Below are positions 54,278 through 64,000 of a stretch of DNA of 64,000 bases, one piece after another. Both the position numbers and the translations under genes were made by a program. Positions within the stretch are counted from its first letter, which is position 1; each line of letters opens with the position of its first letter. Source of the stretch: Cacajao melanocephalus (taxonomy: Eukaryota; Chordata; Mammalia; Primates; Pitheciidae); the NCBI GenBank assembly GCA_963573385.1, contig CAUYLG010026806.1, positions 38,480 through 102,479 on the forward strand, given 5' to 3'. The notes below the pieces were generated by a model. That model had not been told where the DNA came from. It ran no database searches and saw only the letters and a list, made by a program, of their open reading frames with translations.

Positions 54278-54585
54278 TTTTTTTTTTTTTTTTTTTTTTT
54301 TTTTGAGACAGAGTCTCGCATTGTCTCCCAGGCTGGAGTGCAATGGCACGAGTTCGGCTCACTGCAACCTCTGCCTCCTGGGTTCAAGAGATTCTCCTGA
54401 CTTAGCTTCCTGAGTAGCTGGGCTTATAAACACCCACCACCACACCGGCAATTTTTTTACATTTTTAGTAGAGACAGGGTTTCACCCTTTTGGCCAGGCT
54501 GGCTTCGAAATCCTGACCTCATGATCCGCCTGCCTCTGCCTCCCAAAGTGCTGAGATTACAGGTGTGAGCCAGCACTCTTGGCTG
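54278..54585 (-). mobile_element. Alu, antisense, full length
   Basis: 27-base T run, GAGACAGAGTCTCGCATTG, to TCTTGGC. Confidence 0.95.
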
Positions 54586-54689
54586 CCCTTTTTTTTAAAT
54601 GTTAAAAAAATTTTTTAACCACATCAATAATATATAATTATTGTAAGAAATATAAGAAAATACAGATGATTTAAAAAGACCTGATCTCC

Positions 54690-54873
54690 TGTCCTCCGAA
54701 ATCAATGGCCCTGAGACTTGGCATGTTATTGGCATATTCTTCCTATTCAAATATATTTGTCTTTTTGTATCTGGGAGAGAATGGATCCTCTCAGAAACCC
54801 AAATTGATGGATGCTCAAGTTCCTGTATACGTTAAATCATCTCCAGATTACTTCCAATACCTCACACAATGCA
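54690..54873. mobile_element. MER2/MER8-like DNA transposon fragment hosting the Tigger
   Basis: TGGATGCTCAAGTTCCTGTA and GTTAAATCATCTCCAGATTAC then AATACCTCACACAATG match an old Tigger-related nonautonomous family; it stops where the Tigger begins. Confidence 0.55.
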
Positions 54874-55293
54874 CAGGCAGGTCTTATTTTATTGCCTTTC
54901 ACTTTATTGTAATTTACAGATATTGCTTCTTTTTTTTTAACAAATGGAAGGTTTGTGGCACCCCGCATCATCAAGCCTGTCGGTGTAATTTCTTTCCAAG
55001 AGCATGTGCTTACTTTGGGTCTCTGTGTCCCATTTTGGTAATGCTCATAATATTTCAAACTTTTTCATGATTATTAAATCTGTTACAGTGGTCAGTGATC
55101 TTTGACGTTACTATTGTAATTGTTTGGGGGCACCACGAACCACATCTATACAAGAGGGCATGCTTAATTGATAAATGTGTGTCTTCTCACTGCTACACCC
55201 ACTGGCCATTTCCCCATCTCTCTCCCTCTTTTCCTTGGCCCTCCCTATTCCCTGAGATATAATATTGAAATTAGGCCTATGAGTAACCCTACA

Positions 55294-57218
55294 ATGGCCT
55301 CTAAGTGTTCATACGAAAGGAGGAGTCCAGTATCTTTCACTTTAAACCCAAAGCTAGAAATGATTGTGCTTAGTGAGGAAGGCAGGTCCCAAACCAAGAA
55401 AGGCCAAAAGCTAGGCCTCTTGCACCAAATTGTTAGTTAAGTTGTAAATGCAAAGGAAAAGTCCTTGAAGGATATTGAAAGTGCCCCTCCAGTGAATACA
55501 TGAGAGACAAGGAAGCAAAACCTTATTGTTGATGTGGAGGAAGTTTGAGTGGTCTGGACAGAAGCAACCAGCCACAACACTTCCTTAAGCCAAAGCTGAA
55601 GTACATCTTCTCTATAATGAGAAGAAATGGTCCCATTATATTCACACAACTGTCATTCCTCCTTCCTAATGAGCGCAGACTTTGTCCAAAGGAAAAAATT
55701 GGTGATCTTGGCACTAAGATATCATCCCCTATATATCAAAGAAGACATTATTTCCATATGTTCAATACAGCTTGTACTGATATTCCTTACTGCTGTTACT
55801 TACCTTTCCACAATATTCCACTAAGCCAAAATCTAATCCAGAGAAAGGCCCTAACTCTCCTCAATTCTGTGAAGGCTGAGAGTGTTGGGGAAACTGCAGA
55901 AGAAAAGTTTAAAGTAAGCAGAGGTTGGTTCATGAGGTTTAAGGAAAGAAGTTATTTCCATAAAAGTGCAAGACGGAGCAGCAAGTGCTGGTGGAGAAGC
56001 TGCACCAAGTTATCTAGAAGATCTAGGTAAGGTCATTGAGGAAGGTGGCTACACTAAACAACAAATTTTTAAAGTAGAAAAAACAACCTTCTGTTGGAAG
56101 ACAACACCTTCTAGGACTTTCATAGCTAGAGTGCTGAACTCAGTGCCTGGCTTCAAAGCTTTGTAGGACGGGCTGACTGTCTTGCTAGGGGCTAATGCAG
56201 CTGGTGACTTTAAGTTGAAGCCAACACTCATTTCCCATTCTGAAAATCCCAGGACTCTTAAGAATGATGCTAATTCTATTTTGCCTGTGCTCTACAAATG
56301 GTACAACAAAGCCTGGATGACAGCGTATCTGTTGAGAGTATGGCTTATTGAATATTTTAAGCCCAACGTTGAGACCTACTGCTCAGAAAAAGATTCCTTT
56401 CACTGCTCATTGACAATGCACCTGTCACAAAAGAGCTCTGATGGAAATGTACAAGGAGATTACTGAGGTTTTCATGCCTGCTAACACAACATCCTTTCTG
56501 CAGCCCATGGATCAAGGAGTCATTTAGACTTTCAAATCTTATGATTTAAGAAATGCATTTTGTAATGCCATAGTTCCCATAGATAGATTTCTTTGATAGA
56601 TCTCGGCAAAGTAAATAGAAAAGCATTTAGAAAAAATATACATTCTATATGCCATTAAAAACATTTATGATTCATGGAAGGAGATCAACATATCAACATA
56701 CTGATATTGTAAGAAGTTTGTAAGAAGTTGATTCCAATCCTTTGAGGGGTTCAAGACTTCAGTTGCGGAAGTAACTGCAGATGTGTTGGAAATAGCAAGA
56801 GAACTAGAATTAGAAGTAGAGCTTGAAGATGTGACTGAATTGCTGCCATCTCATGGTCAACCTAATGGATGAGGAGTTCCTTCTTATGGATGAGTGAAGA
56901 AAGTGGTTTCCTGAGATGAAATCCACTCCTGGTGAAGATGCTGTGCACATTGTTGAAATGACAACAAAGGATTTGGAATATTCCAGACACTTAGTCGGTA
57001 AAGCAGCAGCAGGGTTTGAGAGGATTGACTGCAGTTTCGAAAGTCCTACTCTGTGTAAAATGCTATCAAACAGCATCGCATACTCCAGAGAAAGCTTTCG
57101 TGAAAGGAATAGTCAATCTGTGCAACAAACTTCACTGTGGTTCCATTTTAAGAAACTGTGGCAGCCACCCCAGCCTTTAGCAACCACCGCCCTGATCAAT
57201 CAGCAGCCATTCACATGA
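55294..57218 (+). pseudogene. Dead Tigger1-like transposase
   Basis: Pogo-type transposase: N-terminal DNA-binding domain, then a DDE catalytic core. Recognisable pieces in order: MASKCSYERR with the start of the helix-turn-helix (55294-55437, then a stop); ~55,808-55,960 reading through [14 protein letters not shown]; ~55,966-56,163 with GGYTKQQIFKVEKTTFCW, where the first catalytic Asp of the family NVDE motif is now Glu; ~56,182-56,460 containing [17 protein letters not shown]; the second catalytic region IDNAP survives only in a shifted frame at ~56,407; the C-terminal part at 56916-57218 ends PPQPLATTALINQQPFT. At least four frameshifts or stops and one insertion separate them, so no active protein is possible. 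Confidence 0.9.
55595..55807. other. Unidentified 213-bp insert in the transposase, flanked by 23-bp direct repeats
   Basis: The host motif CCACAAC..AAGCCAAA occurs at 55572-55594 and again at 55808-55830 (18 of 23 match). The DNA between is not Tigger-like and I recognise no family; no A tail or LTR ends are seen. Confidence 0.7.
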
Positions 57219-57623
57219 AGAAGACAAGACTCTTCAACAGCAAAAGAATTATAACTTGCTCAAGGCTCAGATGGTCATTAACTTTTTTTTAGCAATACTT
57301 TTAAATTGGGGTATGTATACTGTTTCATTTTAGACACAATGCTGTTATACACTCAGTAGACAAGTATAGTATAAACAGAACTTTTATATGCACTGAGAAA
57401 CCAAAAAATGTGTGTGGCTTGCTTTTTTAGGATTGCTTTGTTGTGGTATCTGAGACCAAACCTGCATGGTCTCCAAGGTCTGGAGAATAGTGAGCTAGAA
57501 AAGAGATCAGCAGAATGTGACAAGTTTGAGCCTCAGATTAAACAGAAATGTCATGTGCAGGCCTTCCTCAGAGATACTCAGGCTCAGTTCAAGACCACCA
57601 CAAGAAAGTGAAGGTTGCATTAA

Positions 57624-57988
<365 letters not shown>

Positions 57989-58054
57989 CTATAGTCTGTT
58001 AAGCGTGCAGCACCATTGTGTCTAAAAATACAGTGTACATACCTTAATTTTTAA

Positions 58055-58271
58055 AAATATTTATTTTTAAGTTCAAGGGTATATTTTCAGATTCAAGGGT
58101 ATATTTCCAGGTTTGTTATATAGGTAAACCCATGTCATGGGGGTTTGTTGTACAGATTATTTCATCATCCAGGTATTAAGCCATGAGTTAATTTTTCTGT
58201 TCCTCTCCCTCCTCTCACCCTCCACCCTCCAAAACACTCCTCAGCAAATGCAAAAGCACTGAACTCATAAC
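58055..58271 (-). mobile_element. L1 3'-end fragment, antisense, nested in the Tigger
   Basis: GGTTTGTTATATAGGTAAACC and CTCTCCCTCCTCTCACCCTC are antisense L1 3' UTR. Similar Tigger sequence (ACAT.CCTTAATT..AAAATA) flanks both sides, as expected of a long target-site duplication. Confidence 0.8.
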
Positions 58272-58602
58272 CACATGCCTTAATTGAAAAATACTTTATT
58301 GCTAAAAATGCTGACACAGAGACATGAAGAATATTCTGCAGAGTACATGATGTTGGAAATATGGTGCCAATAGACTTGCTTGATGCAAGGTTGCCACAAA
58401 CTTTTAATTTCAACAGTATCTGCCAGGTGTAGTCAAGCAAGGAATGGTAAAAGGGGGTGCGCCTGTAAACAGAGCGATGTCAGAGTGCAGCACTGCACAT
58501 GGCCTGTCTGTGCAGTGGAATCTCAATCAGCCATCAGGAATTGTTCTCCTATGTTGGAGGGGTAGGTTCTTTCATTTTTTGCCATGATAAGGAATGTCAT
58601 GA

Positions 58603-58887
<285 letters not shown>

Positions 58888-58897
58888 CATGAGGACC

Positions 58898-59639
58898 ATT
58901 TTTATTGACATTCCTTTGCACACTTGTCCAATTTTCTCCTGAGGATAATTTCCTAGAGGTGCAATGGCAGGGTCACAAAAACAACTTCTACAGGCCCATT
59001 CAGTTCCATCTTGATGAAAGAGGTCTTTAGGGACTGAGTTGCCTGGGTGGCAGGGGTGGAACTAGGGCCAGTAGACATCCTGCAGTGCATCCCCTGTGGG
59101 AATAGAGTCCCAGCCCACTCCGGCACTTCTGACGTGGTCTGCCTTGGGCCACTTTGCGTCCCGGGCATGCGGGTCTGCATCCTATCAATGTTCCCCTTGG
59201 ACCATCTGGTCTGCACCAAGCCCTGTGGGAACCCTGGGAGAGCCGGGCAGGGTAGATGGACAGGCCTCACCTGGGCAGGGCCTCAGATGCAGCCATGGCA
59301 ATGCTGCCGTAGGGGAAACAGGCATTGGAGGAGGGATGGCACCTTTGCTGAAGGGTGGAACTCAGCCCTCTGGGCTAGAGCAAGGCCAAGGGCATCAGTG
59401 CCCAGCTTGGTTCTTATCTTGAAGGGGGCAGGTGCCTTAAGGTTGAAAAATGGATGAGGACAATGTTAAGCAGAAAGCAATGAAAAAAATCAGGCCAGAT
59501 GTTGGTGAAGAGCTGGTGACATGCCAGCTAGTGGATACAGCTGGACATGGATCTAGAGCTTTCCATGCAGCCGAGCACCTTCTCCATTCAGTCAGCAGGG
59601 ATTTCAGCACCTGCTGTATGCACAGTGCTGGGCTCTGCA
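58898..59639. other. Intron 1 unique DNA
   Basis: 58,898-58,970 is faintly L1-3'-like. Nothing else recognised. Confidence 0.4.
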
Positions 59640-59850
59640 GCCTGGCCTCGGCGATGGTGGAGTGGCTGCGAGTGCAGATGTGGGCCTGGGTTCAAGTCCT
59701 GACCATGCTGCTCAGTGGCCTGTGAGCTTTCGGTGACTGATGGATCCTCTTTGCCTCAGTTTCCTCATCTGTAAAAATGGAGATGGTCACAGTGTCCTGA
59801 GCACTTATAGAGAGTGCCACCAGATGGCTGGCTCATTTAAACCCAAGAGG
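59640..59850 (+). repeat. MIR, near-complete
   Basis: GGCCTGGGTTCAAGTCCTGA, TGCCTCAGTTTCCTCATCTG, and a diverged 3' half. Confidence 0.85.
59817..59830 (+). promoter_or_regulatory. Weaker CTCF-like motif, plus orientation
   Basis: CCACCAGATGGCTG matches 13 of 14 positions of the CTCF core. It lies inside or next to a MIR fragment. Confidence 0.4.
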
Positions 59851-59944
59851 TTGCTGCTAGGTATTTATATTAATTTTGCACTTAATAGAAAACGCCTCAC
59901 ACAGCATTGCCACCGCAGCCTGCTTAGTGCCTGCTAGCCCTATT

Positions 59945-60200
59945 GCATATTGTGTCAACCTCCCTACGCAACAGGCATGACTTCCATTTTACAGATGGGG
60001 AAACTAAGGCTCAGGAGGTAGGAACTTGCTTCTTGTCATCTGGCCAGTGCACTGGAAAGCCAGGCTTTGCAGCTGCCTCCGTAGTAGGTATTACTGTGAC
60101 TCCCCTCTCAGTTCCCTCCTGCTTAGAACAGGGACCTAATTGCTACAGGGCCCATGGCTGGTGACCGGGTAGCTGGAATCAAATCCCAGATGGGACCCAA
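59945..60200 (-). repeat. MIR, near-complete, antisense
   Basis: TTCCATTTTACAGATGGGG, AACTAAGGCTCAGGAGG and GAAAGCCAGGCTTTGCAG in reverse order. Confidence 0.8.
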
Positions 60201-60698
60201 GTACTCGCCTCCCAAGACACAGCTCTGGGGGTGATTGGCTTGCATTAGGAGCACTCACGGCTTCCCAGGTGCTGTGTGACAGAGTTGTGCTGTGTCGTGC
60301 GTGTTGACACATTTGGCTTCCTCGAGGTGGGTTTAGGGCTGAGCTGCTCAGGCTCGGCCACCCTTGTGCCGTTTGTGGGCCAGGAGTGCCAGCTTCACCT
60401 GGCAGCAGGGTAGACGGTGGAGGCTCAGCCCTGCCAGACCTGCCATGTCGGGAGCTGCAGTCTGACAAGACCCCAGGGCCTGTGTCCACTCTGTGCACAT
60501 TCAAGTTGGAGAAGGGCTGGTCTGGAAGCAGGCTGTGGGGTGATCTGATGCCAGCCCTTTGTGCACGGTCACCTCCTTTTACAGAGGAGTTGGCTGTCAG
60601 GAGCAGGGTGGGTGGCGAAGGAGCTAAGGTCCACAGAACACCTGTGAAGCTCCTCAGGCAGGTGGGCCCAGAGCCAGGGCAGGGCAGGCACCTCACAG
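60201..60698. other. Intron 1 unique DNA
   Basis: A 237-codon minus ORF (60136-60849) covers this stretch but also crosses a MIR and the start of an LTR and has no domain. Confidence 0.5.
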
Positions 60699-61223
60699 TT
60701 GGCGGAATAATGTCTTCTCCTTCGCCCCCACAAAGATGTCTGCAAATCTGTACTATGTTGCCTTCCACCTCAAGGGAGAATGAAGGTTGCAGATGGACTT
60801 CAGGCTGCTGATCACCTGAGCTTAAGAAAGGGCGAGGCGCCTGCATCATCCAGGTGGGCCCAATGTGATATCAGGGTCTTTATAAGAGGCAGGCAGGACG
60901 GTGGAGTCCAGAGAGCGCTGATGACTGAAGTGGAGGTGGGGGCGGGCTGTGGTGTGAGAAGGACTCCAGCCTTGCTGCCGGCTTTCAAGACAGAGGAAGA
61001 GGCTAACCATGAGCCATGCAGTGCAGAAGCGTCTAGAACCTGGAAAAAGCAGGGAGTGGCCTTTCCTGGACGGCCCCCAGAAGGTATGTAGCCCTGCGAC
61101 ACCTTGATTTTAGCTTAGTGAGGCCCATTTCAACTTCTAACCTCTTGAACTGTAAGAGAAAATGTGTCCTGTTAAGCCACCGAGTTCGTGGCAATTTGTG
61201 ATGGCAGCCTCAGAAAAGTAAAA
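60699..61223 (+). mobile_element. MLT1-type MaLR solo LTR, sense
   Basis: GATGTCTGCAAATCTGTACT, CATCCAGGTGGGCCCAATG, ACACCTTGATTTTAGCTTAG and GTTAAGCCACCGAGTTCGTG in order. Confidence 0.82.
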
Positions 61224-62029
61224 CGTGCGGTAGCCATGGCTGTGTGGCTGCCTGGGCTCGGTTACCGTGTGAGAATTATGCTGGTGCTGGGGCCTGCCAC
61301 GCTTGTAGGAAGGAGACATCCTCCCTGCATCCCTCAGGTTCCATTTCTTTTTATTGCTGGGGGAGGGTCATCTTTCCCTCCCTCTGCAACAGCCACACTG
61401 CGGCCCCACCCCAGCCTGTGCTCCAGGAGGGAAGCCCGAGGGAGCCTCCGCAATGGCTGGAGGAGCTGGCTCTTGGGATCCAGAAGTTCCCAGTAACTGG
61501 GTACTTGGGCCAAGGAGAACTGGACAAGGCCCTGGAGGGCCATGATAGCAGGCTGGGATGTGGTCACACGCCCTCCGGCTCCCAGCCTGACCAGGCTGCC
61601 CTTGCTGGCCGTCAGGAAGTGCCTGTGGAGCGGAGGCCGAGGTCTGTGCCTTGTGTGTGGTTGTTTGGCAGACCTGACGAATCAAAGGTGATTGCAGTTC
61701 CTGGCTGCCAGCTCCCGGTGGTTATGCCTCTTCTAGATGCTCAATTTGGTGAAACTAGTTTTTTGCGGGGGTTGAATTTGTGGGAGCATATTCACTCCAA
61801 GGAGAATTTAGGTGATAAAGGAAGCTGGACATAGCTTGAAACCTTGCAAGGATGTGTTAGGGTCTGAAGGCTGTGGAGAGGAGAGGGGGAGGCGGGCTCT
61901 GGAGGCCTCTGCCTGGCTGGGAAGCCTGGGTGGGCTAGGACGGGAGATGAGCAGCTAGCTGGACCAGCAGGTTTGCGCTCAAGGAGACTTAGGGGAAAGA
62001 TTGCCGAGAAGTCTTTGAACACAACGTAC
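61224..62029. other. Intron 1 unique DNA
   Basis: Nothing recognised; the 196-codon plus ORF at 61244-61834 has no domain. Confidence 0.45.
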
Positions 62030-62110
62030 CCATCTTGCAGGTGAGGAGATGAAGGCCCTGAAAGAGGACAGAATCAACCAAAGTTATACAATGTCAGACA
62101 TCAGAGCCCC
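62030..62110 (-). repeat. MIR fragment
   Basis: CATCTTGCAGGTGAGGAGATG followed by diverged reverse MIR. Confidence 0.55.
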
Positions 62111-62134
62111 GGTACCTGCCCCTCCTGGTCAGTC

Positions 62135-62300
62135 TGTCCCATCTGGGTTCAAATCTTACCTGTGTCTCCAGCTGGCCATGTGGCCTTGGGCAGGTGGCTT
62201 GATCTGTCCCTGCTTCTGCTTCCTCCTCTGTAGGATAGCCGTAAGCCTTCGCAGTGTTCTCCAGAGTGTTAAGGGATTTGGCACATGGTGTCAGGCCCCG
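62135..62300 (+). repeat. MIR fragment
   Basis: ATCTGGGTTCAAATCTTACC, GGCCATGTGGCCTTGGGCAG and TTCCTCCTCTGTAGGATAG. Confidence 0.8.
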
Positions 62301-62369
62301 ATGTGTTATTTCTCAATTTCTTCTGGTTTCCTTGACTGACTTCACACTTCCTCTGTAAGAGCTTGTTCC

Positions 62370-62740
62370 ACTATCTGTGGCTGCATAACAAACATCTCCA
62401 CCTCAGTGGTGCAAAGCGATAGCTATTGTTTGCTAATGTTCTCTCTTTCATTTCTGGGGGCTGGCTGGGCTCAGGCCAGCAGTGCTTCCTCGAGGTCTCT
62501 CAGGAGGTTGCAGCGACACTGAATTAAGGCTGGAATTGGCATGAAAGCTCCCTCATGCTCTCGAGCTTCCCCCCCTTCTCCCTCTCTTTCTCGGGCTCAC
62601 TCTCTTTCTCACACACACACACACACACACACGTCTGTTCCTGGTAGGGAAACATGAACTCCTGGGGCTCCGTCTGTCTGGTGTCTCTGCACAGTAGCTT
62701 CAGAGTAGCTGGACTCCTGCACAGGTGTGCCTCAGGGAAA
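62370..62740 (-). mobile_element. MLT1-type LTR fragment, antisense, with internal (CA)n
   Basis: CACTATCTGTGGCTGCATAAC and CAGTGGTGCAAAGCGATAGC match the antisense MLT1 start; a (CA)n run lies at ~62,611-62,632. Confidence 0.6.
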
Positions 62741-63689
62741 ATGAGCAGGTGAGAAGCATTGCTGCCATCACCAAGCACCCTCTCACCTCATTGTCTGTTG
62801 GAAGGGTCACATTAGAGCCAGCCTCAACTCAAGGCGAGGGAATTAGATGCTGTCTCTGGAGGGAGGACAGTCCAAGAATCTGCAGGGCTGTTTTAATACA
62901 ACTGCTGGTGCTCAGGACAGCAGCTTAATGTCTGAGACTCAGTTTCCTCACAGGTGACTCCAGCTCAACCTTCCAGAACGGTTTGTTCATTGATTTATTC
63001 ATCTGTTAGTTCATTCATGAATTAATTCCTCCCAAAAGGCATGTATTGAGTGCCTATGAGGTGCTAGTTACTGGGATCTAGCTGCCAGCAAAGTAGCTCC
63101 TTGACCTGAAAATAGGCTGTCCTTCCCACCACCACCACCTGGAACGGTTCATGGCGGCAGGGCTGAGGCTAAGGTGGTAGGGTGTGAGGGTCCAGAGGGG
63201 GCCCAGAGCAGGTGCTCTGTGTTGGGTGGGGGTTGGGACCCCAAGAGCATGTGAGCACCTGCAGTCTCCCCAGAGCGGATGTGAGGACCACATTTGCTGT
63301 GTTGGCCTTGTGCTTACCTGTCTTCCCCTTGTCTCCCGGTCCTGGCCCCTCCCAGGCCGTGATGCTGGGTGGCCTGGGAGGATTCACCGGGACACTGAGT
63401 GTGCATGTGTGTGTGCACATGTGTGCATAGGAATCTTCATGAGCCCATTTCAGCAGAGGCTCTGGGCAGGTCTCTTCCTCTTTAGACCTACCCATTCCCT
63501 CCGTTCCTCCCAGGGAGCATGTTGTGTTTGGTAGATGCCATGGACTACTGAAGGCCTCGGAATAGCAGTAGGGCACTTTGTGGGGCTGGAGGGGCTCTGC
63601 CCTGATGTGAGAAGCTGGGGGTGAAGGCAGGGGTGCTCCCTTTCACTAAGCCCCTGCACGCTAAGGGCGCCCACACACTGCAGGGTCAG
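62741..63689. other. Intron 1, mostly unique DNA
   Basis: 62,985-63,110 shows the old-repeat phrase TATTGAGTGCCTATGAGGTG. No exon seen. Confidence 0.4.
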
Positions 63690-63711
63690 GAAGCTCCTAG
63701 CCTGACATCTG

Positions 63712-63838
63712 TCCTCCAGCTCCCTCCTCTCCTTCTCCCCTTCCCTCCCCTCTCCTTTCTCCCCTCCCCTCTCCTTTCTCCCCGCCCTTCTCCCCACCCC
63801 TTTCTCCCCGCCGCTTTCTCACCTCCCCTCCCCTAGGT
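63712..63838. repeat. Pyrimidine minisatellite (CTCCCCTCCCCTCTCCTTT)n
   Basis: Repeated CTCCTTTCTCCCC-like units on a pure C/T strand. Confidence 0.9.
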
Positions 63839-64000
63839 CCCTCCGCCCCACCCCCCCCACCCCCCCCCCCCCCCCCCCCCCCCCCCCACCCCCCCCCCCC
63901 CCCCCCGGCCCCCCCAAACACACCCCCCCGCCCCCCCGGACACCCCCCACCCCCCCCCGCCCACCCCGCCAGCCCCGGGCCCGGCCCCCGCCCGCCCGCC
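63839..64000. other. Near-homopolymer C tract at the window edge
   Basis: From ~63,849 the sequence is almost only C with sparse A and G and no periodicity. Most likely a sequencing or assembly artefact at a contig end. Confidence 0.8.

Noticed and set aside
59605..59625. TTTCAGCACCTGCTGTATGC as a second RE1
   Set aside because: Only the left half-site matches; the GGACAG right half is absent.
60136..60849. 237-codon minus-strand ORF
   Set aside because: Crosses a MIR and the start of an MLT1-type LTR, has no domain or splice structure, and can be explained by GC content.

Overview
This is primate nuclear DNA, human or a close relative. It carries about thirteen Alu copies, old L1, L2, MIR and MaLR-LTR fossils, and a pogo-type DNA transposon. 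One protein-coding exon can be recognised. Positions 21981-22263 encode residues 1-94 and the first base of codon 95 of the two-pore-domain potassium channel KCNK9 (TASK-3), ending at a clean AG|GTAAGG splice donor. The rest of the gene lies beyond the right edge. The window is therefore roughly 22 kb of upstream intergenic DNA, the KCNK9 CpG-island promoter and first coding exon, and about 41.7 kb of intron 1. In human 8q24.3 the neighbour on this upstream side is TRAPPC9, which contains PEG13. No TRAPPC9 exon is visible here.

Layout. 1-8.1 kb is AT-rich and made almost entirely of old L1 (sense, then antisense), an MLT1-type LTR and Alus, with a unique island at 4.6-5.9 kb holding a very good REST (RE1) motif. 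8.1-18.9 kb is mostly unique sequence with MIR and L2 relics and a pair of ~200-bp direct duplicates (15952-16151 and 17432-17635). 18.9-22.6 kb is the CpG-rich promoter domain, with a perfect CTCF consensus at 19102, homeodomain/E-box and octamer motifs, a CTG/CCG/GGC triplet cluster and an 11-codon uORF whose stop overlaps the KCNK9 start. 22.3-64 kb is intron 1. It holds a ~1-kb (TCCA)n tract, a 24-bp and a 44-bp minisatellite, a second CTCF consensus at 30329 facing away from the promoter one, several MaLR LTRs (one with an exact 5-bp target-site duplication), an antisense solo ERV LTR, an Alu containing a copied ~170-bp segment from 2.2 kb away, and a nearly full-length dead Tigger1-like transposon (54874-58465) with nested insertions. 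The last ~150 bases are almost pure C and look like a contig-edge or sequencing artefact.

Function. Only KCNK9 has evident coding function. In brain it is maternally expressed (imprinted), and coding changes cause Birk-Barel syndrome. The most useful non-repeat observations are the candidate regulatory elements around it: RE1 at -17 kb, a CTCF pair in divergent orientation flanking the promoter, and the uORF plus structured 5' leader. No novel multi-gene system is present. The long ORFs in the GC-rich and tandem-repeat tracts are composition artefacts. All family names come from recognition by eye, and repeat boundaries are approximate.
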